Shown: positions 43,648-51,716, counted from the stretch's first letter. The stretch: 64,000 nucleotides of DNA from Arthrobacter sp042667405 (GCF_042667405.1 NZ_JBHVAL010000007.1:133987-197986), one strand, 5' to 3'. Program-made: numbers and translations. The notes: generated from the letters alone by a model not told the origin.

Positions 43648-44443
43648 AGCCCAGGTACTTCCGGAAGTCGTTCGTCAGGTGCGCGTGGTCCGCGTAGCCA
43701 AGTTCGACGGCGATCGCCGCGAGGTCCGCTGTTGGATTGGACCTTGCGCGCTCGGCGGCGTCCTGCAGCCTTCGACGCCGGATGAGGGCCGACGGGCTGA
43801 GCCCGACGTACTTCTTCGCAATCCGTTGCAGGGTTCTGGGCGATACCGCCAAGCGCCGTGCGGCATCTTCGATCAGGAGTACATCAGGGTCGGAAGCGAT
43901 CACGTCCGCCATGCGGTTGGCGAGCAGGGCCTCCTCGGACGGGACCACATCCCGGGAAGCCAACCACGCAACGAAGGCAGCCACTGCGCGCTCCCGGTGA
44001 GCGCCGCCGTCGTGCGCGGTTCGCCCGGGAGGCGGGTCCATGGCGGCCGATACCGCGGTTTGAAGGTCGTCAAGCGGCAGCGCGACTTCCTTGTCGCGCA
44101 GCCCAGTGGGGTCATCCGTGAACAGGGGAACCGTGGCGGGCCGGAGCAGGGCGCCCACGGCCCAGCCTTTGCCGCTGAGGTCGCGGAATCCGGCACGGGT
44201 GGTTGGACCGGAAAACCCGACGCCACCACCTTGGACCACCAGGTTGGAGGCAGGGTAGGCGATCACATGCTGCCGGGAAGAGCGGCCAGGCTCGATGTCC
44301 CATTCGGGGATCCAGAACCATTCCACGAGCTCCGCGACGGCGTCGGGGGCGGGCAGCCGATGGAAAGTGGGCAGCCTCGCCGGATACAGGATGCCCTTGA
44401 AGGAGCTCTCCAACGGACCTCCAAACCTGTCGCGAATCTGCAA
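43607..44443 (-). CDS. AraC family transcriptional regulator
   Basis: A 278-residue regulator. The C-terminal double HTH is at about 175-275 (LLIEDAARRLAVSPRTLQRIAKKYVGLSPSALIRRRRLQDAAER, then LAAIAVELGYADHAHLTNDFRKYLGFTPSTYRR). The N-terminal part resembles the DUF6597-type sensor often found in this group (ELVEWFWIPEWDI). The start is TTG with AGGGGCGC just before it. It is divergent from a VOC gene with 35 bases between starts, so that gene is its probable target. The 3' end overlaps dctA. Confidence 0.88.
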   Translation of the reverse strand: MQIRDRFGGPLESSFKGILYPARLPTFHRLPAPDAVAELVEWFWIPEWDIEPGRSSRQHVIAYPASNLVVQGGGVGFSGPTTRAGFRDLSGKGWAVGALLRPATVPLFTDDPTGLRDKEVALPLDDLQTAVSAAMDPPPGRTAHDGGAHRERAVAAFVAWLASRDVVPSEEALLANRMADVIASDPDVLLIEDAARRLAVSPRTLQRIAKKYVGLSPSALIRRRRLQDAAERARSNPTADLAAIAVELGYADHAHLTNDFRKYLGFTPSTYRRSAGEF

Positions 44444-44478
44444 GCGCCCCTGCGCGGCCGGAGCGTAGCGTCGTAGCC

Positions 44479-44991
44479 ATGACCGATACTACAAGCACAG
44501 AATCAACCACGGCAGCCGATGGACAGTACACCACCCGCGGCGTCCCCAACGGGCTGACCAGCCTCACGCCTTTCCTCGCTGTCCCCAACGCGAGGGAAGC
44601 CATAGCGTTCTACCGCGATATCTTCGGAGCCCGCGTGGTGGGCCAGACCGAAATGGGCGCAGTGGTGGTGCACGCCGAGTTGGACTTCGGAAACGGACAC
44701 CTGCAACTCGGTGAGCCGAACCCGGAGTACCACCTGGTGCCCGCACCGGACGGCGAGGACGACTGCTACTCCATGGGCCTGTACTGCGCGGACGCGGACG
44801 GTTTGGTCCGGAAGGCCGAGCAAGCCGGAGCCACTATCCGTGAGCCACTGACCACCTTCGTTTCCGGTGACCGCTACGCCAGCATCCGGGACCCCTTTGG
44901 CGTGCGCTGGTCCATCATGACCCGCGTTGAAGACCTTTCCGAGGAGGAAAGCAACCGTCGGGTAGAAGAATGGGCGGCCCGGCAGGGCTGA
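44479..44991 (+). CDS. VOC family protein (PhnB-like glyoxalase fold)
   Basis: A 170-residue vicinal-oxygen-chelate protein with LTPFLAVPNAREAIAFYRDIFGARVVGQTEMGAVVVHAELDFGNGHLQLGEPNPEY, and then GDRYASIRDPFGVRWSIMTRVEDLSEEE, the ending typical of PhnB/YdcA-type VOC proteins. Metal ligands and reaction are unknown. It is divergent from and very close to the AraC regulator. Confidence 0.87.
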   Translation: MTDTTSTESTTAADGQYTTRGVPNGLTSLTPFLAVPNAREAIAFYRDIFGARVVGQTEMGAVVVHAELDFGNGHLQLGEPNPEYHLVPAPDGEDDCYSMGLYCADADGLVRKAEQAGATIREPLTTFVSGDRYASIRDPFGVRWSIMTRVEDLSEEESNRRVEEWAARQG

Positions 44992-45021
44992 CCGGACCGG
45001 GGGTGCGGCCAGCCCGGGGGG

Positions 45022-45381
45022 CTAGCTGAGGCAGAGGCAGAAGGGGTGGCCGGCCGGGTCGAGGAATACCCGGAATGTTTCGCCCGGCTGGTGGTCGGCT
45101 TTGGTCGCACCAAGTGACAGCACAGCCTCCTCACCCTTATCCAGGTCCTCTACCACCATGTCCAGGTGCATCTGCTGCGGGATGGTCTGCCCGGGCCAAA
45201 CAGGTGCCTGGTAAACCTCCACTTGCTGAAATGAGATGCAGTTGCTGCCATCGCTGGGGCGGATCTCGTACCAGTCGTCCTTGCCCTGGACTTCCCAGCC
45301 GAAGACTTCCCCGTAGAACGCGGCCAATGCGGCCGCATCGGGACAATCAAGAACAACGTTCGGGAATTTAGCTATAGCCAT
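45022..45381 (-). CDS. VOC family protein
   Basis: A 119-residue single-domain VOC protein with FPNVVLDCPDAAALAAFYGEVFGWEV at the start and GETFRVFLDPAGHPFCLCLS at the end, the pattern of actinobacterial glyoxalase-like proteins sometimes tied to antibiotic resistance. No substrate can be assigned. It lies 3 bases after the DUF4235 gene stop and is probably cotranscribed with it. Confidence 0.86.
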   Translation of the reverse strand: MAIAKFPNVVLDCPDAAALAAFYGEVFGWEVQGKDDWYEIRPSDGSNCISFQQVEVYQAPVWPGQTIPQQMHLDMVVEDLDKGEEAVLSLGATKADHQPGETFRVFLDPAGHPFCLCLS

Positions 45382-45384
45382 GGC

Positions 45385-45645
45385 TTAGACCTCGTCAGCC
45401 GTCTTTTTCATGCGGGCCAGGGCACTCTTGGTGCCCCGCTGGGTCAGTACGTGAACCACTGCGCCAACAGCGGCGGACACAACGGCGAAAACCAGGACAC
45501 CCGGCAGGGAGTCATCAAGGTCTGTTCCGTCCTTGGGCGCGGGCTTGCCGGTCTTCTTCTCCCAGAGGCCCTCCAGCGTTTTGTTGGCGAGCGCGCCGGC
45601 ACCCAGGCTCACGGCGAGTCCAAACAGCTTTACCACTATGTTCAC
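45385..45645 (-). CDS. DUF4235 domain-containing membrane protein
   Basis: An 86-residue protein with two membrane segments: VKLFGLAVSLGAGALANKTLEGLWEKKTGKPAP near the N-terminus and PGVLVFAVVSAAVGAVVHVLTQRGTKSALAR later. This is the DUF4235 pattern, common in actinobacteria. Function unknown. GGAGGATCGTCGTGAAC precedes the ATG. Confidence 0.88.
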   Translation of the reverse strand: MNIVVKLFGLAVSLGAGALANKTLEGLWEKKTGKPAPKDGTDLDDSLPGVLVFAVVSAAVGAVVHVLTQRGTKSALARMKKTADEV

Positions 45646-45709
45646 GACGATCCTCCATCAATCAGCGCACCGCTGGAGCGGCGCTTCGCACAAGAAGTTC
45701 ACACAACGC

Positions 45710-45741
45710 GACAGGGCCGCTGCAAGCGCAGCGGCCCTGTC
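45710..45741 (-). terminator. 14-bp perfect hairpin after the CsbD gene
   Basis: GACAGGGCCGCTGC and GCAGCGGCCCTGTC pair with a 4-base loop, starting 7 bases after the CsbD stop. No T-tract follows, but position and stem strength favour a terminator. Confidence 0.75.
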
Positions 45742-45748
45742 CACATTC

Positions 45749-45925
45749 CTAGTCCTTCTTGAAGGCGTCTTTCACCTTTTCGCCGGCGTTCTTGAGGTCA
45801 GCCTTGACCTGGTCGCCTTTACCTTCAGCTTCGAGGCCTTTGTCGTCCGTCAGCTTGCCGGCAGCTTCCTTGGCCTTGCCGCCAAGCTTCTCGCCGGTGT
45901 TCTCCAACTTGTCGTCAGCACCCAT
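45749..45925 (-). CDS. CsbD family stress protein
   Basis: A 58-residue, highly charged protein starting MGADDKLENTGEKLGGKAKEAAGK and ending KNAGEKVKDAFKKD. This Lys/Gly/Ala-rich repeat pattern defines the CsbD family of general stress proteins (sigma-B dependent in Bacillus). It has no Cys, no aromatic residues apart from one Phe, and is likely disordered. AAGAGGTGCGAC precedes the ATG. Confidence 0.88.
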   Translation of the reverse strand: MGADDKLENTGEKLGGKAKEAAGKLTDDKGLEAEGKGDQVKADLKNAGEKVKDAFKKD

Positions 45926-46014
45926 GTCGCACCTCTTTCGTCGTAGGAACCTTGTACCTCTACAACATCACTAATCAGTGTACTTAGCAATATTTGGGTA
46001 AAAATCGGTTCATA

Positions 46015-46704
46015 CTAGAGCTCCCCGAACCCTTCCTTGACCAAGCGGCCCACATACTCGACGGCCTTGGCGGCGTCCTTGCCCCGGGCCTCGACATGGA
46101 GGCTGGAGCCTTTCCCGGCGGCGAGCGCCATGATGGACATGCCGTCGACGCCGTTCACCGTCACCTCCGCGTCCAAACCTGACAGGCCACCCGCGATCTT
46201 TGCTGCCGGCCGCGCGTGCATGCCCATGGGGTTGATGAGTTCGAAGTCTCCGCTGGCGTCAGGTTCATCCTGTCCGTACGGATCCGGCAGGTCAGTACGC
46301 TTGGCCGCTGCGGAGTTGCTGGTTGAGCCGGCCGCCTCCGCAGCCTTGCGTACATCCTCGACGCCTGCGCCCCCTTGCGCGGCCACAGCCGCCGCGACGA
46401 GCCCCTCCACCAACGGCGCGTCGGCCAGTCGCACGGCGTCCGGATTGCTGGCGAATTCCATCGCGGATTCAGCCGTCATCACCGCAGAGCCAAGATCCGT
46501 CAGCACAACAACGCCGTCGCCACCGGAATCCACCAGTGACTGCTCGACGGCGGCAAGCACCTTCTCCAGGCTGGTCCCGATCCGGTCGTCGTCAGTTCCC
46601 CCGGCGGCGACGAGGTCGACGTCGGGCGCCATCTGGGCGGCGAGTTCAACGGCTCCTTCAGCGATCTTGCTGCTGTGCGAAACAACCACGATCCCAACCG
46701 TCAT
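46015..46704 (-). CDS. dhaM: Dihydroxyacetone kinase phosphotransferase subunit DhaM with HPr domain
   Basis: A 229-residue protein. Residues 1-130 are the EIIA-Man-like domain with the phospho-accepting His in VVVSHSSKIAEG and VLTDLGSAVMTAE. After an Ala/Ser linker, residues of about 150-229 are an HPr domain with its active His in NPMGMHARPAAKIA. It passes phosphate from the PTS to DhaL-bound ADP. Its start overlaps the dhaL stop by 4 bases. Confidence 0.93.
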   Translation of the reverse strand: MTVGIVVVSHSSKIAEGAVELAAQMAPDVDLVAAGGTDDDRIGTSLEKVLAAVEQSLVDSGGDGVVVLTDLGSAVMTAESAMEFASNPDAVRLADAPLVEGLVAAAVAAQGGAGVEDVRKAAEAAGSTSNSAAAKRTDLPDPYGQDEPDASGDFELINPMGMHARPAAKIAGGLSGLDAEVTVNGVDGMSIMALAAGKGSSLHVEARGKDAAKAVEYVGRLVKEGFGEL

Positions 46705-47357
46705 CCGGCCGCTCCCGTGCTGGCGGATCCGGCCGCTGCTTCGGCAGCTGCCCGCAACAGGAGAGCGGTTGATGCCGCCCCGGGGTCCCGGTGGCCGGCG
46801 CTGCGGTCGCCGAGATAGCTGGCCCGGCCCTTGCGTGCCACCAGGGGATCGGTTGCCTTGGCACCTTCCTCCGCGGCTTTGGCGGCGGCTTCCAGCACGG
46901 CCGACGGTTCTGCACCCTCGGACGCCGCCTTCGCGGCAGCCTCAACCGCCGGCGTCCACGCATCAATCATCGTTTTATCGCCAGGCTCGGCCTTTCCACG
47001 CGCCACAACCCCGTCCCGCGCTGCGGCGAGGGCCGCTGCGAGCGCCTCCGAGTCGACGTCGACCGTGTCGCCCAACGAGGTGGCCGCGCGGAGGTAGGCC
47101 GTTCCGTAAAGCGGCCCGGCCGCCCCGCCCACCTTGGACATGAGCGCCATGGCTGCGGCCTTCAGTGCGGCACCAGGAGTTTCCGGCGGGCTTTCATCGA
47201 GTTTCTGCAGCACGGCCTGGAAACCGCGGTCCATGTTCTCGCCGTGGTCGGAATCCCCGATGGCCCGGTCCAGCTCAATCAGCTCAACCCGGTGCTCAGC
47301 CATCGCTTTGGCGGACAGCTTCAGCCAGTCCTGCGTCCATTTAACGTCCAGCCCCAT
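46701..47357 (-). CDS. dhaL: Dihydroxyacetone kinase ADP-binding subunit DhaL
   Basis: A 218-residue all-helical subunit with the nucleotide and Mg-binding motif DRAIGDSDHGENMDRGF and the later GDKTMIDAWTPAVEA and RASYLGDRSAGHRDPGA. It keeps a bound ADP/ATP that is recharged by DhaM. The ATG at 47357 is chosen over 47372 because GGGGAG lies 7 bases upstream; it starts 2 bases after the dhaK stop. Confidence 0.94.
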   Translation of the reverse strand: MGLDVKWTQDWLKLSAKAMAEHRVELIELDRAIGDSDHGENMDRGFQAVLQKLDESPPETPGAALKAAAMALMSKVGGAAGPLYGTAYLRAATSLGDTVDVDSEALAAALAAARDGVVARGKAEPGDKTMIDAWTPAVEAAAKAASEGAEPSAVLEAAAKAAEEGAKATDPLVARKGRASYLGDRSAGHRDPGAASTALLLRAAAEAAAGSASTGAAG

Positions 47358-47359
47358 GC

Positions 47360-48361
47360 TCAGGCTCCCCATCGCAGTGCCGCAGTGTGGACGGGAGCGT
47401 CCCAGAGCCCCGTCATCTCGTCGTCCAGGCGCAGTATCGACACAGAGCAGCCCTGCATCTCCAGGGACGTCACATAGTTCCCCACCAGGGAGCGCTCCAC
47501 TGTGACCCCACGTTCGGCAAGAACCTGCGCGGCCCGCCGGTACACGATGTACAGCTCGCTTTGCGGGGTCCCGCCCATGCCGTTGACGAACAGCAGCACC
47601 TTGTCACCGGAGCTTAGGCCAAGGTCCTCCAGCACGGGTTCGAGCAGCCGGTCGGTGATGGCGTCGGCTCCTTCCATGGCTATCCTGTGGCGGCCCGGCT
47701 CTCCGTGGATGCCTATGCCGATTTCGATTTCGTCGTCGGCCAGTTCAAAACTTGGTGTTCCCGCGTGCGGCACCGTGCAGCCGGACAGGGCCACGCCCAT
47801 GGTCCGCACGTTCGCCACTACCCTTTCGGCGATTGCTGTGACGGCGTCGAGATCGTCTCCGCGCTCCGCCGCAGCACCGGCGATCTTCTCCACCAAAACG
47901 GTTCCGCCAACGCCTCGGCGCCCGGCCGTGTACAGCGAGTCCTCCACGGCGACGTCGTCGTTGACCAGGACCGAACGCACGTGGACGCCCTCGGCCTGCG
48001 CCATCTCGGCCGCGGTTTCGAAGTTCAGGACGTCGCCGGTGTAGTTCTTCACGATATGGACGACGCCGGCACCTGAGTCGACCGCGACAGTGGCCGGAAT
48101 GATCTGGTCAGGGGTCGGCGAGGTGAAGACCACACCCGGGACAGCGGCGTCGAGCATGCCGAGTCCGACGAACCCCGCGTGCAGGGGCTCGTGGCCGCTG
48201 CCTCCGCCGGAAACGAGGGCTACTTTGCCCTGCACCGGTGCACCTTTCCGGACGACGAACTTCGGCTCGGGGTGGACGTCCACGATGTCGGCATGCGCCA
48301 TGCCGAACCCTTCAACGGACTCGTCCACCACGGCACGCGGATCATTGATGAGCTTTTTCAT
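47360..48361 (-). CDS. dhaK: Dihydroxyacetone kinase substrate-binding subunit DhaK
   Basis: A 333-residue subunit that binds dihydroxyacetone covalently through a His, seen in the motif GIGIHGEPGR. Other landmarks are SGGGSGHEPLHAGFVG, IVKNYTGDVLNFETA and VALSGCTVPHAG. First gene of the dhaKLM operon, so the cell uses the PTS-linked kinase for glycerol or dihydroxyacetone metabolism. No DhaR-type regulator is adjacent. Confidence 0.95.
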   Translation of the reverse strand: MKKLINDPRAVVDESVEGFGMAHADIVDVHPEPKFVVRKGAPVQGKVALVSGGGSGHEPLHAGFVGLGMLDAAVPGVVFTSPTPDQIIPATVAVDSGAGVVHIVKNYTGDVLNFETAAEMAQAEGVHVRSVLVNDDVAVEDSLYTAGRRGVGGTVLVEKIAGAAAERGDDLDAVTAIAERVVANVRTMGVALSGCTVPHAGTPSFELADDEIEIGIGIHGEPGRHRIAMEGADAITDRLLEPVLEDLGLSSGDKVLLFVNGMGGTPQSELYIVYRRAAQVLAERGVTVERSLVGNYVTSLEMQGCSVSILRLDDEMTGLWDAPVHTAALRWGA

Positions 48362-48415
48362 TGGATGCTCCTGGCGTGGTGTGGCTGGTGCTCTGACCCT
48401 ACTACCGGGGCCGTG

Positions 48416-48436
48416 GCCCCGGTAGGCCTACCGGGC
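48416..48436. repeat. 21-bp direct repeat, left copy, at the 3' border of the AbiE module
   Basis: The core CCCGGTAGGCCTACCGGG is a perfect 18-bp palindrome, here preceded by GC and followed by C. The identical 21-bp sequence recurs at 50045-50065. On its left, CTACCGGGGCC-GT-GGCCCCGGTAG (48402-48425) is a second overlapping palindrome, so two exclusive hairpins are possible. Confidence 0.85.
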
Positions 48437-48523
48437 CCGCTATGGCAGTTATCCTGCCGCTTTGGCCCAGTGAACCGGGCCATGGGTGTCGGGGACTAAA
48501 CTCCCCTGCCGTCGTCGTCGACC

Positions 48524-49396
48524 CTATGCCCACGATCGCTGGTCAGGACTCCATACATGGTGGTCTTCCGCTGTTCCATCGAAAAGTGGATCCATGAACC
48601 GCAGGATGCGTTCCACTTGGTCATCAAGGTCCTTCGCGCATAGGTCTTCCACCCTGTTTTTAGCGCGCCAGGCCGCCCATTTGCTTTGCCCAACCTGCCC
48701 GTAGCCGTTGAGGAATTCGCGGAGCGGTCCCAGCTCGACATTCCGGTGGATAGCAACTTTCCTTGCCGCCTCCCTGACCTGCTCTGCCACAAAGGGGTAT
48801 CTATCGGACAGGGCCACGACATCCAGAAGGTCACGCCATCTGGTGCTCGTTGTCCCTCTTTGCAGCATGGTGACCGTCTTCTCGGCAAGGACCATCACTA
48901 GAGGATGGCCTTGCATCTTCACAGAGCCGCCCAACAATGATGGAAGTTCAATTTGCTCGGGAGCGGGCCAGATGGGGTCCCCGGTGCTGATGTCCAGCTT
49001 GATTGTGAGCTTTGCCCGATGCAGTGTTGCCGGCAGGGTAGCCCTAAGGCCTGTGTACTCGTCTTCATCACGAATCTGCTCGATGTTCAGGGATCCAGTA
49101 TGAAACGAGAGACCGTCCCCTGCGACCACATCCGCGACCGTTGCCACTACCTGGGTGACGTGGGTGACGTCCAGCTCAAAGTCGAGCGCCTGGATATCGA
49201 TATCCCGCGTGGGTCTACGAAGCGAGTGGGCAGACAAGAGGACCCCACCTTTAAGGCAAAAATCTCCAACGTAAGGGGTGCTGCCGAGACGGTGCAGAAA
49301 GCGCTCAAGTGCGTACAAGACCAGGATTTCGTCAAAGGGACGAGCCCGATTGCGTGCGAGGGCCTGCAATTGGTTGTAAATCCCGGAGGCGGTCAT
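48524..49396 (-). CDS. AbiEii family nucleotidyltransferase toxin
   Basis: A 290-residue toxin of the type IV AbiE system. The nucleotidyltransferase core includes FCLKGGVLLSAHSLRRPTRDIDIQALDFEL, with the KGG and RDxD motifs, and later MVLAEKTVTMLQRGTTSTRWRDLLDVVAL, with the conserved Lys and KxxxxD-like region. AbiEii proteins arrest growth and abort phage infection; related toxins modify tRNA 3' ends. It overlaps its antitoxin by 4 bases (ATGA). Base composition is less GC-rich than neighbours, which suggests transfer. Confidence 0.88.
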   Translation of the reverse strand: MTASGIYNQLQALARNRARPFDEILVLYALERFLHRLGSTPYVGDFCLKGGVLLSAHSLRRPTRDIDIQALDFELDVTHVTQVVATVADVVAGDGLSFHTGSLNIEQIRDEDEYTGLRATLPATLHRAKLTIKLDISTGDPIWPAPEQIELPSLLGGSVKMQGHPLVMVLAEKTVTMLQRGTTSTRWRDLLDVVALSDRYPFVAEQVREAARKVAIHRNVELGPLREFLNGYGQVGQSKWAAWRAKNRVEDLCAKDLDDQVERILRFMDPLFDGTAEDHHVWSPDQRSWA

Positions 49397-49995
49397 AGAA
49401 GGACCTCCAGTGCCCGGCGGAGCGGCCCGCCGGATCGGGGAATGGCAGACGCCACTTGCATTAGTCGCCCCGGATGAGAGTCTGAACGCTTCAGCCAGTT
49501 GCGAAGAGCTTCAATGCCAGTTTCATACCCAGCGGTGGCACGCAGGCGAAACGCATCAACTATTGAACGCTCAGGGGAGTAAATTCCGATCATTGCACCG
49601 TCCGCACCGTCGATAGGCGTCTCTGACCGGCCTACCTCGAAGGTCGCCCGGTCGAAGATATGCCAATTTACCGGCGACAAAACCTGGGGCGGAGTTTTTC
49701 CTCGAGGGATCGCCAAATCGATGGCCAACGGAATCTCGTCGATCAGCCCATGGCGCGCCAGCGCACTGTTCAAGCACAGAGTAGCCAAGGGCGCCTTATG
49801 CGCAGCCTCAACCAAGTCGAGGTCTGCGTCCAGACCTTCCGCCGCAATGTAGAGGCCATGCCCGAGCTGCTCTATGAGCCCCGCGTCGCGTAGCCGGTAC
49901 AGGCTTGCTTTGGGCACGCCGTAGTGAGCGGCCTCCTTTACGCTAAAGGCGGCCCGGGGCGGAAGCCTGTCCAGGAGCGGGCTCCTTCGATTCAT
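49393..49995 (-). CDS. AbiEi family antitoxin and autoregulator
   Basis: A 200-residue antitoxin with an N-terminal winged HTH (SVKEAAHYGVPKASLYRLRDAGLIEQLGHGLYI) and a C-terminal antitoxin domain (LATLCLNSALARHGLIDEIPLAIDLAIPRGKTPP, then SPERSIVDAFRLR). AbiEi proteins repress their own operon by binding inverted repeats. Here the ATG directly abuts a perfect 20-bp inverted repeat that contains the promoter. There is no Shine-Dalgarno sequence, which implies a leaderless transcript. Confidence 0.88.
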   Translation of the reverse strand: MNRRSPLLDRLPPRAAFSVKEAAHYGVPKASLYRLRDAGLIEQLGHGLYIAAEGLDADLDLVEAAHKAPLATLCLNSALARHGLIDEIPLAIDLAIPRGKTPPQVLSPVNWHIFDRATFEVGRSETPIDGADGAMIGIYSPERSIVDAFRLRATAGYETGIEALRNWLKRSDSHPGRLMQVASAIPRSGGPLRRALEVLL

Positions 49996-50041
49996 GGATA
50001 TATTCTACGACAGATAACTGGATCTGTCGTAGAATATATCC
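49996..50041 (-). promoter_or_regulatory. AbiE promoter/operator: perfect 20-bp inverted repeat, leaderless start
   Basis: Arms 49996-50015 and 50022-50041 are exact reverse complements (GGATATATTCTACGACAGAT and its partner) separated by AACTGG. On the minus strand ACGACA (50030-50025) and TAGAAT (50007-50002) are spaced 17 bases. The abiEi ATG begins 7 bases after the -10, so transcription should start at or near it. Because the repeat is exact, the same promoter elements also point to the plus strand. Confidence 0.75.
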
Positions 50042-50044
50042 ACT

Positions 50045-50065
50045 GCCCCGGTAGGCCTACCGGGC
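50045..50065. repeat. 21-bp direct repeat, right copy, at the 5' border of the AbiE module
   Basis: Identical to 48416-48436, with the 18-bp palindrome core CCCGGTAGGCCTACCGGG. The copies are 1629 bases apart in the same orientation and enclose exactly the two AbiE genes and their promoter. Its last base is the final base of the stop codon of the next small gene. Confidence 0.85.
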
Positions 50066-50253
50066 TACTCCTCGCCGGACGGTTCGGTCACCTCACTGGC
50101 TTCCTGCCGCACCGGGAACTCCGGCCAGAAAGCCGAGTAGAGATCCGGGTCGGTGTGCCGGTCGCCCGACCAGGAAGCATCGTGCGGCCATGACCCGAAA
50201 GGGAGATCGATCTGGAAGGCGGAGAAATCGGGAAATGTGACCCTATGGTCCAT
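50065..50253 (-). CDS. Small hypothetical protein cotranscribed with the FAD oxidase
   Basis: A 62-residue, acidic, aromatic-rich protein starting MDHRVTFPDFSAFQIDLPFGSWPHD and ending SEVTEPSGEE. No family recognised. The ATG at 50253 is chosen because GAAGGGG lies 9 bases upstream; an ATG 9 bases earlier would have that site too close. It starts 14 bases after the oxidase stop, which suggests a shared transcript. Its TAG stop touches the right-hand 21-bp repeat. Confidence 0.6.
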   Translation of the reverse strand: MDHRVTFPDFSAFQIDLPFGSWPHDASWSGDRHTDPDLYSAFWPEFPVRQEASEVTEPSGEE

Positions 50254-50267
50254 TGTCCGCATCCCCT

Positions 50268-51716
50268 TCAGTTGTTCAGCACGGCGTCGCCGCCGGCAGT
50301 GGCAACGTCTTCCAGCAGGACGGTCTGATCGATGACCGGCAGCCCAACGACGTGCCCAAAACTGAACATATTCTGCGGATCCACTTCGGCCTTCGCCTTG
50401 CGGAGCCGTTCACGGACGCTTGGCCCCCATGGCCGTTCCCTGTCCTCGGCATCCACGAAGTGACCGTGCAGGTTGACGAAAGTCCCGCCGCTGGAGGCCG
50501 GGCGCAGGTCCTCGCGAACGGCGTCGAACACCCCCGGGAGCAGCTCCGCCACAGGCGGGACGGCCATGCCGGCCATAAAGAAGCTGAACGCAGCGTCGCG
50601 CGCACCAACCATGTCTTCACCGTCCGCGCAGGCGGCCAGGGCCCCACCAAGGAGCCGGATTTCCGCCATGAGCACGGGGCTCGGGACACCGGGGCCGAAG
50701 TGGCGAAGGATGGCGTCCTTGGCCCCTTGGTCCAAGCGATCCAGCAGGAAACCCCGCTCCCGCACGGGGACGGGCTGCTCCGGGTCCTGATGGACCATGT
50801 CCATTTGGGTTGAATCCAAAGGGCCGGTCCCGTCCATCATGAAGGGAGCACTCCGGCGCATCGGCTCCAGCAGCTGGGTGGCCACCGCGGCGTCGCCCTG
50901 GTAGGCATAGCGCAGGTGCACTACGAATCTTCCGCGCAGCGGTTCGGGGACGATGTCCATGTCCGGCAGGCGAAGGAAAGCCAACGACGCCGATGCCTCC
51001 TTGGGCAGCTCCGGCACCCATTCGCTGAACTGCTGGAGAACGGCCGGGGCGTGCTCGCCGTCGTAGTAGAGGCCGCCGGCGAAGAGGTCCGAGCTGGGGA
51101 ACAGGTGGAATTCCATGGCCGTGACGATGCCGAGGTTTCCCTTCCCGCCCCGCAGGAGGTAGAACAGTTCGGAGTTCTCGTCCTTGCTCACCCGGCGCTG
51201 GGTGCCGTCGGCGGTGACGAGTTCAAAGGCGATCACATGGTCCGAGGCAAAGCCGTACTTGCGGCCAAGGATGGGCAATCCGCCGCCGAGCGTGTAGCCC
51301 ACCACGCCGACGTCGGTGGTTGAGCCGCAGAGGCCCATCAACCCGAAGGTCGCCGCGTGGTCCACCACCGCCCTCCAACGGACACCAGCTCCGACACGGG
51401 CGGTCTTCTCGAGGGGATCGATACTGAGCTCCAGCATGCGGCGCGTACTGATGAGCAGGCCACCTTCGATGGCGTTGGTGGCACCATGACCCGTGGATTG
51501 CACGGAAACAGGCATTCGACGTTCTGCAGCCCAACGGACCGCCGCCGCGACGTCCTCTGCATCGAGGGCGCCGAAGGCAAGGTCAGGCTGGTGCTGGGTG
51601 GATAGATTGAACGCCGCTACTTCAGCGGCGAAGCCGGGATCGGCAGGCGTGAACACTGGACCGCGCACGCTGAGTTGGAGTTCTGAAACATCTGAAATGG
51701 ACGCGTGGGACTGCAT
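50268..51716 (-). CDS. FAD-linked oxidase, berberine-bridge-enzyme type
   Basis: A 482-residue oxidoreductase of the PCMH FAD family. The FAD segment MPVSVQSTGHGATN holds the His expected for covalent FAD linkage. The second attachment motif reads GSTTDVGVVGYTLGGG, with Thr in place of the Cys of bicovalent enzymes, so single attachment is likely. The C-terminal BBE domain ends WIDPQNMFSFGHVVGLP-like (EVDPQNMFSFGHVV). Substrate unknown. A short inverted repeat lies 58-74 bases upstream of its start. Confidence 0.87.
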   Translation of the reverse strand: MQSHASISDVSELQLSVRGPVFTPADPGFAAEVAAFNLSTQHQPDLAFGALDAEDVAAAVRWAAERRMPVSVQSTGHGATNAIEGGLLISTRRMLELSIDPLEKTARVGAGVRWRAVVDHAATFGLMGLCGSTTDVGVVGYTLGGGLPILGRKYGFASDHVIAFELVTADGTQRRVSKDENSELFYLLRGGKGNLGIVTAMEFHLFPSSDLFAGGLYYDGEHAPAVLQQFSEWVPELPKEASASLAFLRLPDMDIVPEPLRGRFVVHLRYAYQGDAAVATQLLEPMRRSAPFMMDGTGPLDSTQMDMVHQDPEQPVPVRERGFLLDRLDQGAKDAILRHFGPGVPSPVLMAEIRLLGGALAACADGEDMVGARDAAFSFFMAGMAVPPVAELLPGVFDAVREDLRPASSGGTFVNLHGHFVDAEDRERPWGPSVRERLRKAKAEVDPQNMFSFGHVVGLPVIDQTVLLEDVATAGGDAVLNN

